Source: Aestuariivirga litoralis
GTDB lineage: Bacteria > Pseudomonadota > Alphaproteobacteria > Rhizobiales > Aestuariivirgaceae
Assembly: GCF_015714715.1 (NCBI RefSeq)
Contig: NZ_WAHS01000001.1
Location: 682,001-746,000 of the forward strand
DNA: 64,000 nt
Reading direction: 5' to 3'
Made by a program: the position numbers and the translations under genes. Within the stretch, counting starts at the first letter, position 1. Each line of letters begins with the position of its first letter. Positions 17,163 through 24,572 of this stretch are shown here, piece by piece. A model generated the notes under the pieces. The model was not told the DNA's origin. It saw only the letters and a program-made list of their open reading frames with translations, and did no database searches.

Positions 17163-17675
17163 GCGACAGCCCCTTCCGTCTTCCCAAGTGGAAGAAGGTT
17201 ATGGGCATGGCCGCGCAATGACAATGGAAAAGCGATCATCTCATGCGCTGGCCCGCAGGGAAAAAGGGGAGGGGATGTTTCTGCCGAACCTTGTGCCGAC
17301 CAGAATTCTGAGGAAGAAAGAAAGGGCCAAAGCCCGGCGTGATGGCGCAAAGCGTTCCCGCCGCCCATGCGTTTCGCCGCGCCCGCTTGCGCGGGAATGG
17401 CGATGGAGCAGGGGTTTTGGAAACGGTTTTGATCCACCGAAACGCAGCGATTTTAAATCCGGGGCTGATATTGGTCAGCCATTGAAGGCGCTTGGGTCTT
17501 AGTGCCCAAGGTCCAGAACCGGAGCTCCCGGAAGACTGAAGGGAGTTAGGCTTCAGCTTGCAGGCGCTGCCATCTTTTTCGCGATACGAGAACTCTGTGT
17601 ACAGCATCGTCCCCTCCTTTTGAAAAAGACTGGGGCGGATGTATATAAATTATATTCCTTTGTAAAGGAATATTT
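17163..17675. other. 513-base region with no confident gene; palindromes and a weak ORF
   Basis: Between the secreted-protein gene and vapC no recognisable protein is encoded. It holds a perfect CCCGC-TTGC-GCGGG hairpin at 17382-17395 of the kind found in dispersed extragenic palindromes. A CTGAAG/CTTCAG hairpin lies at 17538-17558. A perfect 10+10 AT-rich inverted repeat at 17652-17673 (ATATTCCTTT, 2-base gap, AAAGGAATAT) lies directly after the vapC stop. A minus-strand ORF with a strong ribosome-binding site is listed separately. Confidence 0.6.
17236..17607 (-). CDS. Possible small hypothetical gene downstream of vapBC
   Basis: A 123-codon minus-strand frame whose ATG at 17607 has an AAGGAGGGG ribosome-binding site 3 bases upstream. 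A perfect TATAAT lies further upstream inside an AT-rich palindrome, so initiation looks genuine. The first 45 residues (MLYTEFSYREKDGSACK...) are plausible protein. The later part is Pro/Arg-rich, crosses the CCCGC-TTGC-GCGGG palindrome and looks like translated non-coding sequence. The gene may therefore be a degraded or chance extension of a short peptide gene. No family is recognised. Confidence 0.3.
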   Translation of the reverse strand: MLYTEFSYREKDGSACKLKPNSLQSSGSSGSGPWALRPKRLQWLTNISPGFKIAAFRWIKTVSKTPAPSPFPRKRARRNAWAAGTLCAITPGFGPFFLPQNSGRHKVRQKHPLPFFPAGQRMR

Positions 17676-18083
17676 TCAGGTTCGCCAACTTTTGGTGTGA
17701 AGGCCCTTGATGCGGGAAAATTCGCGGACGTTTCCGGTGAGCAAGGTGAGGCCTTCGGCGCGGGCGATGGCGCCGATCAGAATGTCCAGGTTTCCAATCA
17801 TTTTGCCCTGTGCCTCAAGTTCGGCGCGGATCACGCCGGCATGACGCGCTGCTTCAGTGTTGAAGGGCAGGATCTGAAACCGCGAAATGAAGTCTTCAAT
17901 GATGTGCAGCCGGGTCTCCGGCGCATCATAGGAGGCAGCGCCGTAGAAAAGTTCATAGGCAGTAATGTCTGAAAGCGCTGCTTCTGTGGCATGTTCGCGC
18001 AGCATCCGGGCCACGGCAGGCGTGCGCTTTCTCAGCGCGTGAACACAAAAATCAGTGTCCAGCAAATAGCGGATCACTTCCAC
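17676..18083 (-). CDS. vapC: VapC-type PIN-domain ribonuclease toxin
   Basis: A 135-residue PIN-domain protein. Acidic active-site residues are visible in the right order: YLLDTDFCVHAL (first Asp), the DITAYELFYGA segment (Glu), and GNLDILIGAIARAEGLTLLTGNVREF (third and fourth acidic positions). Family members cleave tRNA or rRNA and are held inactive by the adjacent antitoxin. The start overlaps the end of the antitoxin gene by 10 bases, the usual VapBC arrangement. Active-site residues appear intact, so the toxin is probably functional. Confidence 0.93.
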   Translation of the reverse strand: MEVIRYLLDTDFCVHALRKRTPAVARMLREHATEAALSDITAYELFYGAASYDAPETRLHIIEDFISRFQILPFNTEAARHAGVIRAELEAQGKMIGNLDILIGAIARAEGLTLLTGNVREFSRIKGLHTKSWRT

Positions 18084-18307
18084 TTCCGTGATTGCGGCAG
18101 GTCCTGGTTGCGATCGCTGAGGAAATCCTCATCAATGCCCGGCGTGGAGAAAAACGTTTCCCAGTCGCTCTTCACAAGCGGGGTGATGAGCAAGCCGTTG
18201 CCCTGACGAGTGATTTCCACGTTCTTGACGCTATCTGGAAAGGCGAGGGCCTTGGGCACGCGGATGGCTTGGGTCTGGTTGTTTTTGAAGACGGTGGAGC
18301 GGGACAT
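18074..18307 (-). CDS. vapB: VapB-type antitoxin
   Basis: A 77-residue protein with an AbrB/SpoVT-like swapped-hairpin DNA-binding N-terminus (MSRSTVFKNNQTQAIRVPKA) and an acidic, disordered C-terminus (residues about 50-77, GIDEDFLSDRNQDLPQ) that would bind and block the PIN active site. The ATG at 18307 is chosen because the SRSTVFKNNQTQAIRVP block normally opens such antitoxins. There is no Shine-Dalgarno sequence, and the predicted transcription start falls on or beside this ATG, suggesting leaderless translation. It should repress its own promoter through the palindromes just upstream. Confidence 0.92.
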   Translation of the reverse strand: MSRSTVFKNNQTQAIRVPKALAFPDSVKNVEITRQGNGLLITPLVKSDWETFFSTPGIDEDFLSDRNQDLPQSRKWK

Positions 18308-18343
18308 GAGGGAGTGTATATACACTTTGTATATACAAGTCAA
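18308..18343 (-). promoter_or_regulatory. vapBC promoter with two perfect 12-bp palindromic operators
   Basis: On the minus strand, TTGACT (18338-18343) and TATACA (18315-18320) form a -35/-10 pair with an exact 17-base spacer. Two perfect palindromes overlap it: GTGTATATACAC (18314-18325) and TTGTATATACAA (18327-18338), centred 13 bp apart. Only 7 bases separate the -10 element from the vapB ATG, so the transcript should begin at or next to the start codon. The palindromes are the likely VapB/VapBC binding sites for autorepression. Confidence 0.8.
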
Positions 18344-18413
18344 ATAGGCGCTTAAGCTCTACATGGCACCAAAAGCAGAAGATGCTAATCTCAGGGGACA
18401 CGTTGAGGTGTAA

Positions 18414-18881
18414 ATGGTCAAAATTCAGGATGTTACAGGCTGGCGGGACACTTACTGGGGCATGGGCGTAGCCGAAGTTTCCGCAGTTACCGGACAAGAG
18501 TACCTTGTTGAGAATACCAATGAGGACTTCAAAGGGCTGATCGGATTATTGAAAATCCCGCTTGTTTACATCTCTGATGAAGAGTTTGAAATTGTATTTC
18601 AATTTGAGAAAAGCACGAGAAGGCTGGCACAGGTCCATATTCGGTCAAAGGGAAATTTCACAGGCAATAGCGCAACCCCGCTTCACGCGGCGAAGCGCGT
18701 TTTGACGGAAAGTTACGGCACGTCGGAACGAATCGGGACTCGAGATTGTTGGGTATGGCAATTCCCGACAACAACTATTGAGCTGTTTCATACGGCTATT
18801 GCAGATATTAGTTCGTTTACAGCAATTCGGTTCACGCCAACAATCAACTACCAAGAAATGGTGCGTTCGCCCGCATTTTGA
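18414..18881 (+). CDS. Hypothetical protein, AT-richer than its surroundings
   Basis: A 155-residue soluble protein with no signal peptide or membrane segment. It opens MVKIQDVTGWRDTYWGMGV and has a mixed alpha/beta composition with one Cys (RDCWVWQFP) and many charged residues. I do not recognise the family. A TTGAGGTG element precedes the ATG. Codon and base use look less GC-rich than the flanking core genes, and it sits between a toxin-antitoxin pair and a truncated transporter gene, which together suggest acquisition by transfer. The next frame, holding the MFS remnant, begins right after its stop. Confidence 0.6.
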   Translation: MVKIQDVTGWRDTYWGMGVAEVSAVTGQEYLVENTNEDFKGLIGLLKIPLVYISDEEFEIVFQFEKSTRRLAQVHIRSKGNFTGNSATPLHAAKRVLTESYGTSERIGTRDCWVWQFPTTTIELFHTAIADISSFTAIRFTPTINYQEMVRSPAF

Positions 18882-18902
18882 TTGCGTTACTCGTCGCATC
18901 CT

Positions 18903-19145
18903 TGCGCAGAACATCCAGTCAATGTGCAGGCCTTCATTACGCAAGCCGCGCCGGATGAGGCTGAGAGCGCGGGTGCGCTGATGCTGACATCATTCCAGGT
19001 GGCGATTTCAGCGGGTGCCATCATTGGCGGATTGCTGATCGATCACATCGGTTCGCTGGGTGTGTTTGGCTTTGCCGGCATTATAGCGCTGGCGGGGACC
19101 ATCCTGGTTTCGCTTCGCAAGGTTGTGTTGGCGCAGGCGGCTTAG
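18903..19145 (+). pseudogene. C-terminal remnant of an MFS transporter
   Basis: About 75 residues match only the last part of a major-facilitator drug/sugar exporter (AraJ/DHA1 type). A loop segment NVQAFITQAAPDEAESAGA is followed by transmembrane helices TSFQVAISAGAIIGGLLIDHIG and LGVFGFAGIIALAGTILVSL. The first ten or so helices are absent, and upstream of the remnant the frame runs into the unrelated hypothetical gene. The fragment cannot form a transporter. It looks like the 3' scar left by an insertion or replacement that brought in the vapBC/hypothetical segment. Confidence 0.8.
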
Positions 19146-19448
19146 CTACTTCGCCAGTTCCTGCACTTCGACCGTCTTTGACTTGCGGGCATAGAGGCAC
19201 AGCATTTGCCCGGTGGCATTCTTCATGTGCTTTTGCGGATAGGTGCCGGTGACGATGCGGGCGTCATAACCCACAGTGTCGGAGAAGCCGGTAGGGGCGG
19301 AAACTTTGGCGTTCTTGAAACCGGTGGCGGCGATGCAGGCCTTGGCGCTGGCTTTGTTGAGCGCGGCCCAAGCGGCATCGGACGACGCCAAGGCGGGTGT
19401 TGCGGCCAAACCGATGGCCGTGAACAGCATGAAAAGTGCAAGTTTCAT
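19146..19448 (-). CDS. Small secreted hypothetical protein
   Basis: A 100-residue protein with a signal peptide (MKLALFMLFTAIGLAATPALA). The mature part, about 80 residues, starts SSDAAWAALNKASAKACIAATGFKNAKVSAP and ends LCLYARKSKTVEVQELAK. It has two cysteines and a D-A-R-I-V-T-G-T-Y strand, and looks like a single small alpha/beta domain. I have seen similar exported proteins in alphaproteobacterial genomes but know no function. The ATG at 19448 is preferred to an upstream in-frame start because it opens the signal peptide. It ends at the tail of the MFS remnant on the other strand and follows another small exported gene by 32 bases. Confidence 0.7.
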   Translation of the reverse strand: MKLALFMLFTAIGLAATPALASSDAAWAALNKASAKACIAATGFKNAKVSAPTGFSDTVGYDARIVTGTYPQKHMKNATGQMLCLYARKSKTVEVQELAK

Positions 19449-19480
19449 TCGGGTCTCTTTTCCCCTGTGAAGCTGGACGC

Positions 19481-19723
19481 TCAATTCGGAGGAGGGGCAG
19501 GGGGCGTGTTCGCGTGACCACGATGTGAGCGGTTGTTTTTACCGGCGTGATACCAGAATTCCATCGCTACGCATCTGCCGTTCAGAATGCTGAACATCTG
19601 GTCGTCCGGGCATTGCGGCAGGAAGCTGGCGTCACGCAGCGCAAAGGCCGGGCTGACGGCCACCGTGCTGACCAGGAGGACCGCGAGCGTGGCGCGCTTC
19701 AGAAGGCCGATTTTCGTCGTCAT
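19481..19723 (-). CDS. Very small secreted protein with Cys-pair motif
   Basis: An 80-residue protein with a signal peptide (about residues 9-31, VLLVSTVAVSPAFA). The mature part contains CPDDQMFSILNGRCVAMEFW, then a basic, His/Asn-rich stretch and a Pro-rich tail (TPPAPPPN). The C...S-I-L-N-G-R-C-V block parallels the one in the exported protein at 16749-17162. A GAGGTG ribosome-binding site supports the ATG at 19723. It lies 32 bases upstream of the other small secreted gene and may be co-transcribed. Function is unknown; the two cysteines probably form a disulfide in the periplasm (inference). Confidence 0.65.
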   Translation of the reverse strand: MTTKIGLLKRATLAVLLVSTVAVSPAFALRDASFLPQCPDDQMFSILNGRCVAMEFWYHAGKNNRSHRGHANTPPAPPPN

Positions 19724-19799
19724 GGAACACCTCGTGATTTGGCTTTGCCGCGCCTGCCAGTCTCGCACTGGCCCGGCGCAGCGTCAACATTGAAAGCCG

Positions 19800-22718
19800 C
19801 TATTCCGCTGCTTCCCGGCGTGGGCGCTTGAGCACGTCCTTCAGGTAATGGCCGGTATAGCTGCGCTTTTCCGCAGCCACATCTTCAGGTGTGCCGACTG
19901 CGACGATCTCGCCGCCGCCATCACCGCCTTCCGGGCCCATGTCGATGATCCAGTCCGCCGTCTTGATGACTTCGAGATTGTGCTCGATGACGACCATCGA
20001 ATTGCCCTGGTCAACCAGTTCGTGGAGGACTTCGAGCAGCTTTTTCACGTCGTGGAAATGCAGTCCGGTCGTGGGCTCGTCCAAGAGATAGAGCGTGCGG
20101 CCGGTGGCGCGCTTGCTGAGCTCCTTGGCCAGCTTCACGCGCTGCGCTTCGCCGCCGGAGAGCGTTGTCGCCTGCTGGCCGACCTTGATGTAGCCGAGGC
20201 CCACGCGTTCCAGCGTTTCCATCTTGTCGCGCACACTTGGCACGGCGCGGAAGAATTCGGCGGCTTCGGCCACCGTCATGTCGAGCACGTCAGCGATCGA
20301 CTTGTCCTTGAATTTCACCTCAAGGGTTTCGCGGTTGTAGCGGTGGCCCTTGCATTCATCGCAGGTGACATAGACATCCGGCAGGAAGTGCATCTCGATC
20401 TTGATGACCCCGTCGCCCTGGCAGGTTTCGCAGCGGCCACCCTTCACGTTGAAGGAGAAGCGGCCCGGGCCATAGCCGCGCGCCTTGGCTTCGGGGAGAC
20501 CTGCGAACCAGTCACGAATGAAGGTGAAGGCGCCAGTGTAAGTGGCGGGGTTGGAGCGCGGCGTGCGGCCGATGGGGCTCTGGTCGATATCGATGATCTT
20601 GTCGAGATGCTCGATGCCGGTGATCGTATCATGGGCGAGCGGGGCTTCGCGCGTGCCCATCAATTTGCGGGCGAGGCCGCGATACATCGTATCCACGACA
20701 AGCGTGGATTTGCCGCCACCGGATACACCGGTCACGCAAGTGAACACGCCCAGCGGAATTTCTGCCGAGACATTCTTCAAGTTGTTGGCGCGGGCACCCT
20801 TCACCACGATCTTGCGGCTCTTGTCGATCTTGCGGCGCTTCAGCGGCACCGGCACCTGCTGGAAGCCGGTGAGATATTGGCCGGTGAGCGAGGCGGGGTT
20901 GGCCATCACCTGTTCGGGCGTGCCTTCGGCGACGATCTTGCCGCCATTGACGCCGGCACCGGGGCCGATATCGAGAACGTAATCCGCCAAGCGGATCGCG
21001 TCTTCGTCATGCTCCACCACGATCACCGTGTTGCCGAGATCGCGCAAGTGCGTGAGGGTTTGCAAGAGGCGGGCATTGTCGCGCTGGTGCAGGCCGATGG
21101 ATGGCTCGTCTAAAACATAAAGAACACCGGTGAGGCCGCTGCCGATTTGTGACGCGAGGCGGATGCGCTGGCTTTCGCCGCCCGACAGCGTGCCGGAGAC
21201 GCGGCTCATCGACAGGTAATCCAGACCCACATCGACCAGGAATTTCAGGCGGTCGCGGATCTCTTTCAAAATACGCACCGCAATTTCATTCTGCTTTGAC
21301 GTGAGCTTGCCGGCGAGTTCACCAAACCACTTGTCGGCCTCGCGGATGGAGAATTGCGAAACCTGGCCGATATGCAGCTTGTCGATCTTGATGGCCAAGG
21401 TCTGCGGCTTCAGGCGGTAACCGTGGCAGGCGGCGCATTCATGATCCGACTGATAGACGGCGAGTTCCTCACGCATCCATTCACTATCGGTTTCGCGCCA
21501 GCGGCGTTCGATATTGCCGATCACACCTTCAAAGGGCTTCTTGTTCTTATAGGTGCGCAAGCCGTCATCATAGGTGAAGGTGACTTCCTCATCGCCGGTG
21601 CCGTTGAGGATCACGTCCTTGATCTTTTTGGGCAGGTCCTTCCATGGCGTGGTCATCGAGAATTTGTAGTGCTTGGCCAGCGCCTCAAGCGTCTGAGTAT
21701 AATAGGGAGAGGTGGCGCCGGTCTTGGCCCAGGGGGCAATCGCTCCCTGGCGCAGCGACATGGCGCTATCGGGCACGACCAGTTCCGGCTCGAATTTCAA
21801 TTCAGTGCCCAGGCCGTCACAAGTGGGGCAGGCGCCGAAGGGATTGTTGAACGAGAAGATGCGCGGCTCGATCTCGTCAATCGTAAAGCCTGAAACCGGG
21901 CAGGCAAAGCGCTGCGAGAACATGATGCGCTCATGGGTTTCATTGGCACTTTTGTTGGCGCTGTCGCCTTCCTTGGTCTGCGAGGCGGGCAACGGCTTGT
22001 CGGCAAATTCGGCAATGGCCAAGCCGTCAGCGAGCTTGAGCGCGGTTTCGAATGAGTCGGCGAGGCGCGTGGCGAGGTCGGGCTTCACCACGATACGGTC
22101 CACCACCACGTCAATGTCGTGCTTGTATTTCTTGTCGAGCGCGGGCACCGCGTCGATCTCGTAGAAGGTGCCATCCACCTTGACGCGCTGGAAGCCCTTC
22201 TTCTGGTATTCGGCGAATTCCTTCTTGTATTCGCCTTTGCGCCCGCGCACCACGGGAGCGAGCAGGAAGAGGCGCGTGCCTTCGGGCAGCGCCATGGTGC
22301 GGTCCACCATCTGGCTCACGCTTTGGGCTTCAATCGGAAGACCGGTGGCCGGTGAATAGGGGATGCCGACGCGGGCATAGAGCAGGCGCAAATAGTCATA
22401 GATTTCGGTGACGGTGCCCACGGTGGAACGCGGGTTGCGGCTTGTCGTCTTCTGCTCGATGGAAATGGCGGGTGAGAGACCGTCAATCTGGTCCACATCC
22501 GGCTTTTGCATCATTTCGAGGAACTGGCGGGCATAGGCGCTCAGTGATTCCACATAGCGGCGCTGGCCTTCGGCATAAATCGTGTCGAAGGCGAGTGACG
22601 ACTTGCCGGAGCCGGACAGGCCCGTGAAAACAATCAGCTTGTCGCGGGGCAGTTCAACGGAGACATTTTTGAGGTTGTGCTCGCGGGCACCCTGAATCGT
22701 GATCGATTTTGTGGACAT
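19800..22718 (-). CDS. uvrA: UvrABC system protein A (excision nuclease ATPase)
   Basis: A 972-residue protein, close to the usual UvrA length, with two ABC-type ATPase halves. The first Walker A is [13 protein letters not shown] near residue 33. Zinc-binding CPTCDGLG and CAACHGYRL modules come next, then the first [12 protein letters not shown] signature. The second half has [11 protein letters not shown], the CETCQGDG...[10 protein letters not shown] zinc finger and [15 protein letters not shown]. It recognises bulky DNA lesions with UvrB in nucleotide excision repair. It is divergent from a RecQ-like helicase across 69 bases that include a candidate SOS box. Confidence 0.97.
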   Translation of the reverse strand: MSTKSITIQGAREHNLKNVSVELPRDKLIVFTGLSGSGKSSLAFDTIYAEGQRRYVESLSAYARQFLEMMQKPDVDQIDGLSPAISIEQKTTSRNPRSTVGTVTEIYDYLRLLYARVGIPYSPATGLPIEAQSVSQMVDRTMALPEGTRLFLLAPVVRGRKGEYKKEFAEYQKKGFQRVKVDGTFYEIDAVPALDKKYKHDIDVVVDRIVVKPDLATRLADSFETALKLADGLAIAEFADKPLPASQTKEGDSANKSANETHERIMFSQRFACPVSGFTIDEIEPRIFSFNNPFGACPTCDGLGTELKFEPELVVPDSAMSLRQGAIAPWAKTGATSPYYTQTLEALAKHYKFSMTTPWKDLPKKIKDVILNGTGDEEVTFTYDDGLRTYKNKKPFEGVIGNIERRWRETDSEWMREELAVYQSDHECAACHGYRLKPQTLAIKIDKLHIGQVSQFSIREADKWFGELAGKLTSKQNEIAVRILKEIRDRLKFLVDVGLDYLSMSRVSGTLSGGESQRIRLASQIGSGLTGVLYVLDEPSIGLHQRDNARLLQTLTHLRDLGNTVIVVEHDEDAIRLADYVLDIGPGAGVNGGKIVAEGTPEQVMANPASLTGQYLTGFQQVPVPLKRRKIDKSRKIVVKGARANNLKNVSAEIPLGVFTCVTGVSGGGKSTLVVDTMYRGLARKLMGTREAPLAHDTITGIEHLDKIIDIDQSPIGRTPRSNPATYTGAFTFIRDWFAGLPEAKARGYGPGRFSFNVKGGRCETCQGDGVIKIEMHFLPDVYVTCDECKGHRYNRETLEVKFKDKSIADVLDMTVAEAAEFFRAVPSVRDKMETLERVGLGYIKVGQQATTLSGGEAQRVKLAKELSKRATGRTLYLLDEPTTGLHFHDVKKLLEVLHELVDQGNSMVVIEHNLEVIKTADWIIDMGPEGGDGGGEIVAVGTPEDVAAEKRSYTGHYLKDVLKRPRREAAE

Positions 22719-22730
22719 GAGACCTGACTA

Positions 22731-22745
22731 GAATAAAACGAGAAC
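22731..22745 (-). promoter_or_regulatory. Candidate LexA (SOS) box upstream of uvrA
   Basis: The plus strand reads GAAT-AAAACGA-GAAC, one mismatch from the alphaproteobacterial LexA target GAAC-N7-GAAC (GTTC-N7-GTTC on the other strand). It lies 12 bases before the uvrA start. uvrA is a classical SOS gene, which supports the assignment. Confidence 0.55.
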
Positions 22746-22787
22746 ATGTGCAATGCACACGAGTATAGGCTGGGGTAAGACGCATAT

Positions 22788-24317
22788 ATGGCAGTTGATT
22801 CTGAGATATCCACAGGCGGGCAGGACAAGCATGCGATTTTGCACGCGCGCTTCGGTTTTAACAGTTTCCGCCCCGGCCAGGAAAAGATCGTGGATTGGCT
22901 GGCGGCGGGGCAGCATGTTCTGGCGGTGATGCCTACGGGTGCCGGGAAATCTTTGTGTTTTCAGGTTCCTGCTTTGATGCGTGGCGGGGTGTGCATTGTG
23001 GTGTCGCCGCTGGTGGCCTTGATGAAAGATCAGGTCGAGGGGCTGAAGCTCGATGGGATCAGCGCCGAGACGATCAATTCGTCGCAGAGCCGGGAAGAGA
23101 ATGTAGAGATCTGGAAGCGCGTGGCGGCGGGCGAAGTGGCGTTTCTGTACCTCTCGCCGGAGCGGCTGATGGATGGGCGCATGTTGCAGGCGCTGGCGCG
23201 GCTGCCGGTGGGGCTTGTTGCAGTTGATGAGGCGCATTGCATTTCACAATGGGGGGCCTCGTTCCGGCCGGAATATGATGCGCTTCAGGGCTTGCGCGCG
23301 GCGCTGCCCGACGTGCCGATTGGCGCGTTCACAGCGACGGCTGATGCGGCCACGCAGAAAGACATTGCGCAGAAGCTGTTTGGAGGGCGGGCCAACATCC
23401 AACTCTCCGGATTTGACCGGCCGAATATTCGCCTGCATGTGGCGCGCAAGGACAACAAGACGCGCCAGCTGCTGGATTTTGTCGAGAGCCGCAAGGGTGA
23501 GAGCGGCATCGTCTATGCGCTGTCGCGGGCGCGCACCGAGGCCTTGGCTGATGAGCTGAATGCCGGTGGGCACCGGGCGCTCGCCTATCATGCCGGTCTG
23601 CCTGCCGAGCAGCGCGCCGAGGTACAGAACCTGTTCATGACCGAGCCGGGCTTGATTGTGTGTGCCACCATTGCTTTCGGCATGGGCATCGACAAGCCGG
23701 ATGTGCGGTTTGTGTTTCATGCCGATTTGCCTTCCACGCTGGAGGCCTATTATCAGGAGATCGGGCGCGCGGGCCGTGATGGCGAGGCGGCGGATGCGTA
23801 TATGATTTTCGGCATGGAGGATGCGGCCAAGCGGCGGCGCTTCATCAATATGGAAAGCAGTGACGAAGCGCGGCGCAAGTCGGAAGGCATCAGGCTTTCC
23901 AAGCTGGTGGATTTTGCCGAGGCCAAGAGCTGCAGACGGCAGGCGTTGCTGTCGTACTTCGGGCAGGCGTCTGAGACATGTGGCAATTGCGATAATTGCT
24001 TGGGGCTGAGTTCTGTTGCCTCGCCACGGCCCACCAAGAAGGTGGCGCGTGCGGACGCGATGCGCGAGGCGGTGGCCGGTGGGCTGAATGAGGCCTTGCT
24101 GCAACGCCTGAAGGCGTTGCGCTTCAAGCTGGCGCAGGCCAAGCGCGTGCCGGCCTATGTGATTTTCCATGACCGGGTGCTGATTGAAATGGCGCGCGAA
24201 AAGCCGCTGACCGAAATGGATCTGGGCGAGATTTCAGGAGTGGGGCCTGCGAAGCTGGAAAAATTTGGGCGCGCGTTCCTGGCCGAAATTGCAAGTTATA
24301 TCGAGGCTGGCGGTTGA
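22788..24317 (+). CDS. RecQ-family ATP-dependent DNA helicase, short form without RQC winged helix
   Basis: A 509-residue superfamily-2 helicase. Motifs: FRPGQEKIV (motif 0), MPTGAGKSLCFQ (I), VDEAHCISQWG (II), FTATAD (III), AYHAGL (IV), IAFGMGIDKPDVRFV (V) and QEIGRAGRDG (VI). The zinc-binding module follows (SCRRQALLSYFGQ, then CGNCDNC). The chain then goes almost directly, after about 30 residues, into a C-terminal HRDC-like domain (residues about 425-505, PAYVIFHDRVLIEMA). The RQC winged helix of about 100 residues is missing, and the loop after motif II reads GASFRPEY where GHDFRPEY is usual. It unwinds DNA 3' to 5' in the family; strand-exchange and fork roles may differ here. Confidence 0.9.
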   Translation: MAVDSEISTGGQDKHAILHARFGFNSFRPGQEKIVDWLAAGQHVLAVMPTGAGKSLCFQVPALMRGGVCIVVSPLVALMKDQVEGLKLDGISAETINSSQSREENVEIWKRVAAGEVAFLYLSPERLMDGRMLQALARLPVGLVAVDEAHCISQWGASFRPEYDALQGLRAALPDVPIGAFTATADAATQKDIAQKLFGGRANIQLSGFDRPNIRLHVARKDNKTRQLLDFVESRKGESGIVYALSRARTEALADELNAGGHRALAYHAGLPAEQRAEVQNLFMTEPGLIVCATIAFGMGIDKPDVRFVFHADLPSTLEAYYQEIGRAGRDGEAADAYMIFGMEDAAKRRRFINMESSDEARRKSEGIRLSKLVDFAEAKSCRRQALLSYFGQASETCGNCDNCLGLSSVASPRPTKKVARADAMREAVAGGLNEALLQRLKALRFKLAQAKRVPAYVIFHDRVLIEMAREKPLTEMDLGEISGVGPAKLEKFGRAFLAEIASYIEAGG

Positions 24318-24334
24318 ACGGGTTCCAGTGACCG

Positions 24335-24478
24335 TTACTTGCAGGTTTTCACGCCCTTGAATGGCCCCTTGGTCGCATAGACGTGACAGGAGGCGTGGGC
24401 CTTGGTTTGGGCGTGATGCGCGGCGTGCTTGGCATCGCCGTGGTGATTGTTCAGCGCGAGCAGCAGAAGCAGGATCAT
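24335..24478 (-). CDS. Small histidine-rich exported peptide
   Basis: A 47-residue product: hydrophobic start MILLLLLALNNHH, then a His/Ala/Lys-rich mature segment (AKHAAHHAQTKAHASCHVYATKG) ending KGVKTCK with two cysteines. A GGAAAGG element lies 10 bases before the ATG at 24478; an upstream ATG at 24514 would add 12 residues. Seven histidines and two cysteines in so few residues hint at metal binding, but no family is recognised. It converges with the recQ-like gene. Confidence 0.5.
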   Translation of the reverse strand: MILLLLLALNNHHGDAKHAAHHAQTKAHASCHVYATKGPFKGVKTCK

Positions 24479-24572
24479 GATTGCAGCACCTTTCCAATGG
24501 GGGTGCTGAACCATCCTTGAGATCGGCGGAAAGATCAAGCTATGGTGTGGTGCACGTATTGAGGGGCGCGCA

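Noticed and set aside
16846-17221. Plus-strand frames opposite the secreted protein gene at 16749-17162
   Set aside because: They have very Arg/Pro-rich composition and no start signals; the minus-strand gene has a signal peptide and good start.
17381-17405. CRISPR repeat or terminator at the CCCGC-TTGC-GCGGG palindrome
   Set aside because: It occurs once in this window, has no repeat-spacer pattern and no T run; an extragenic palindrome is more likely.
18882-19145. A free-standing 87-residue membrane protein gene
   Set aside because: Its sequence is only the last loop and helices of an MFS transporter and there is no good ribosome-binding site, so a truncated remnant is the better reading.
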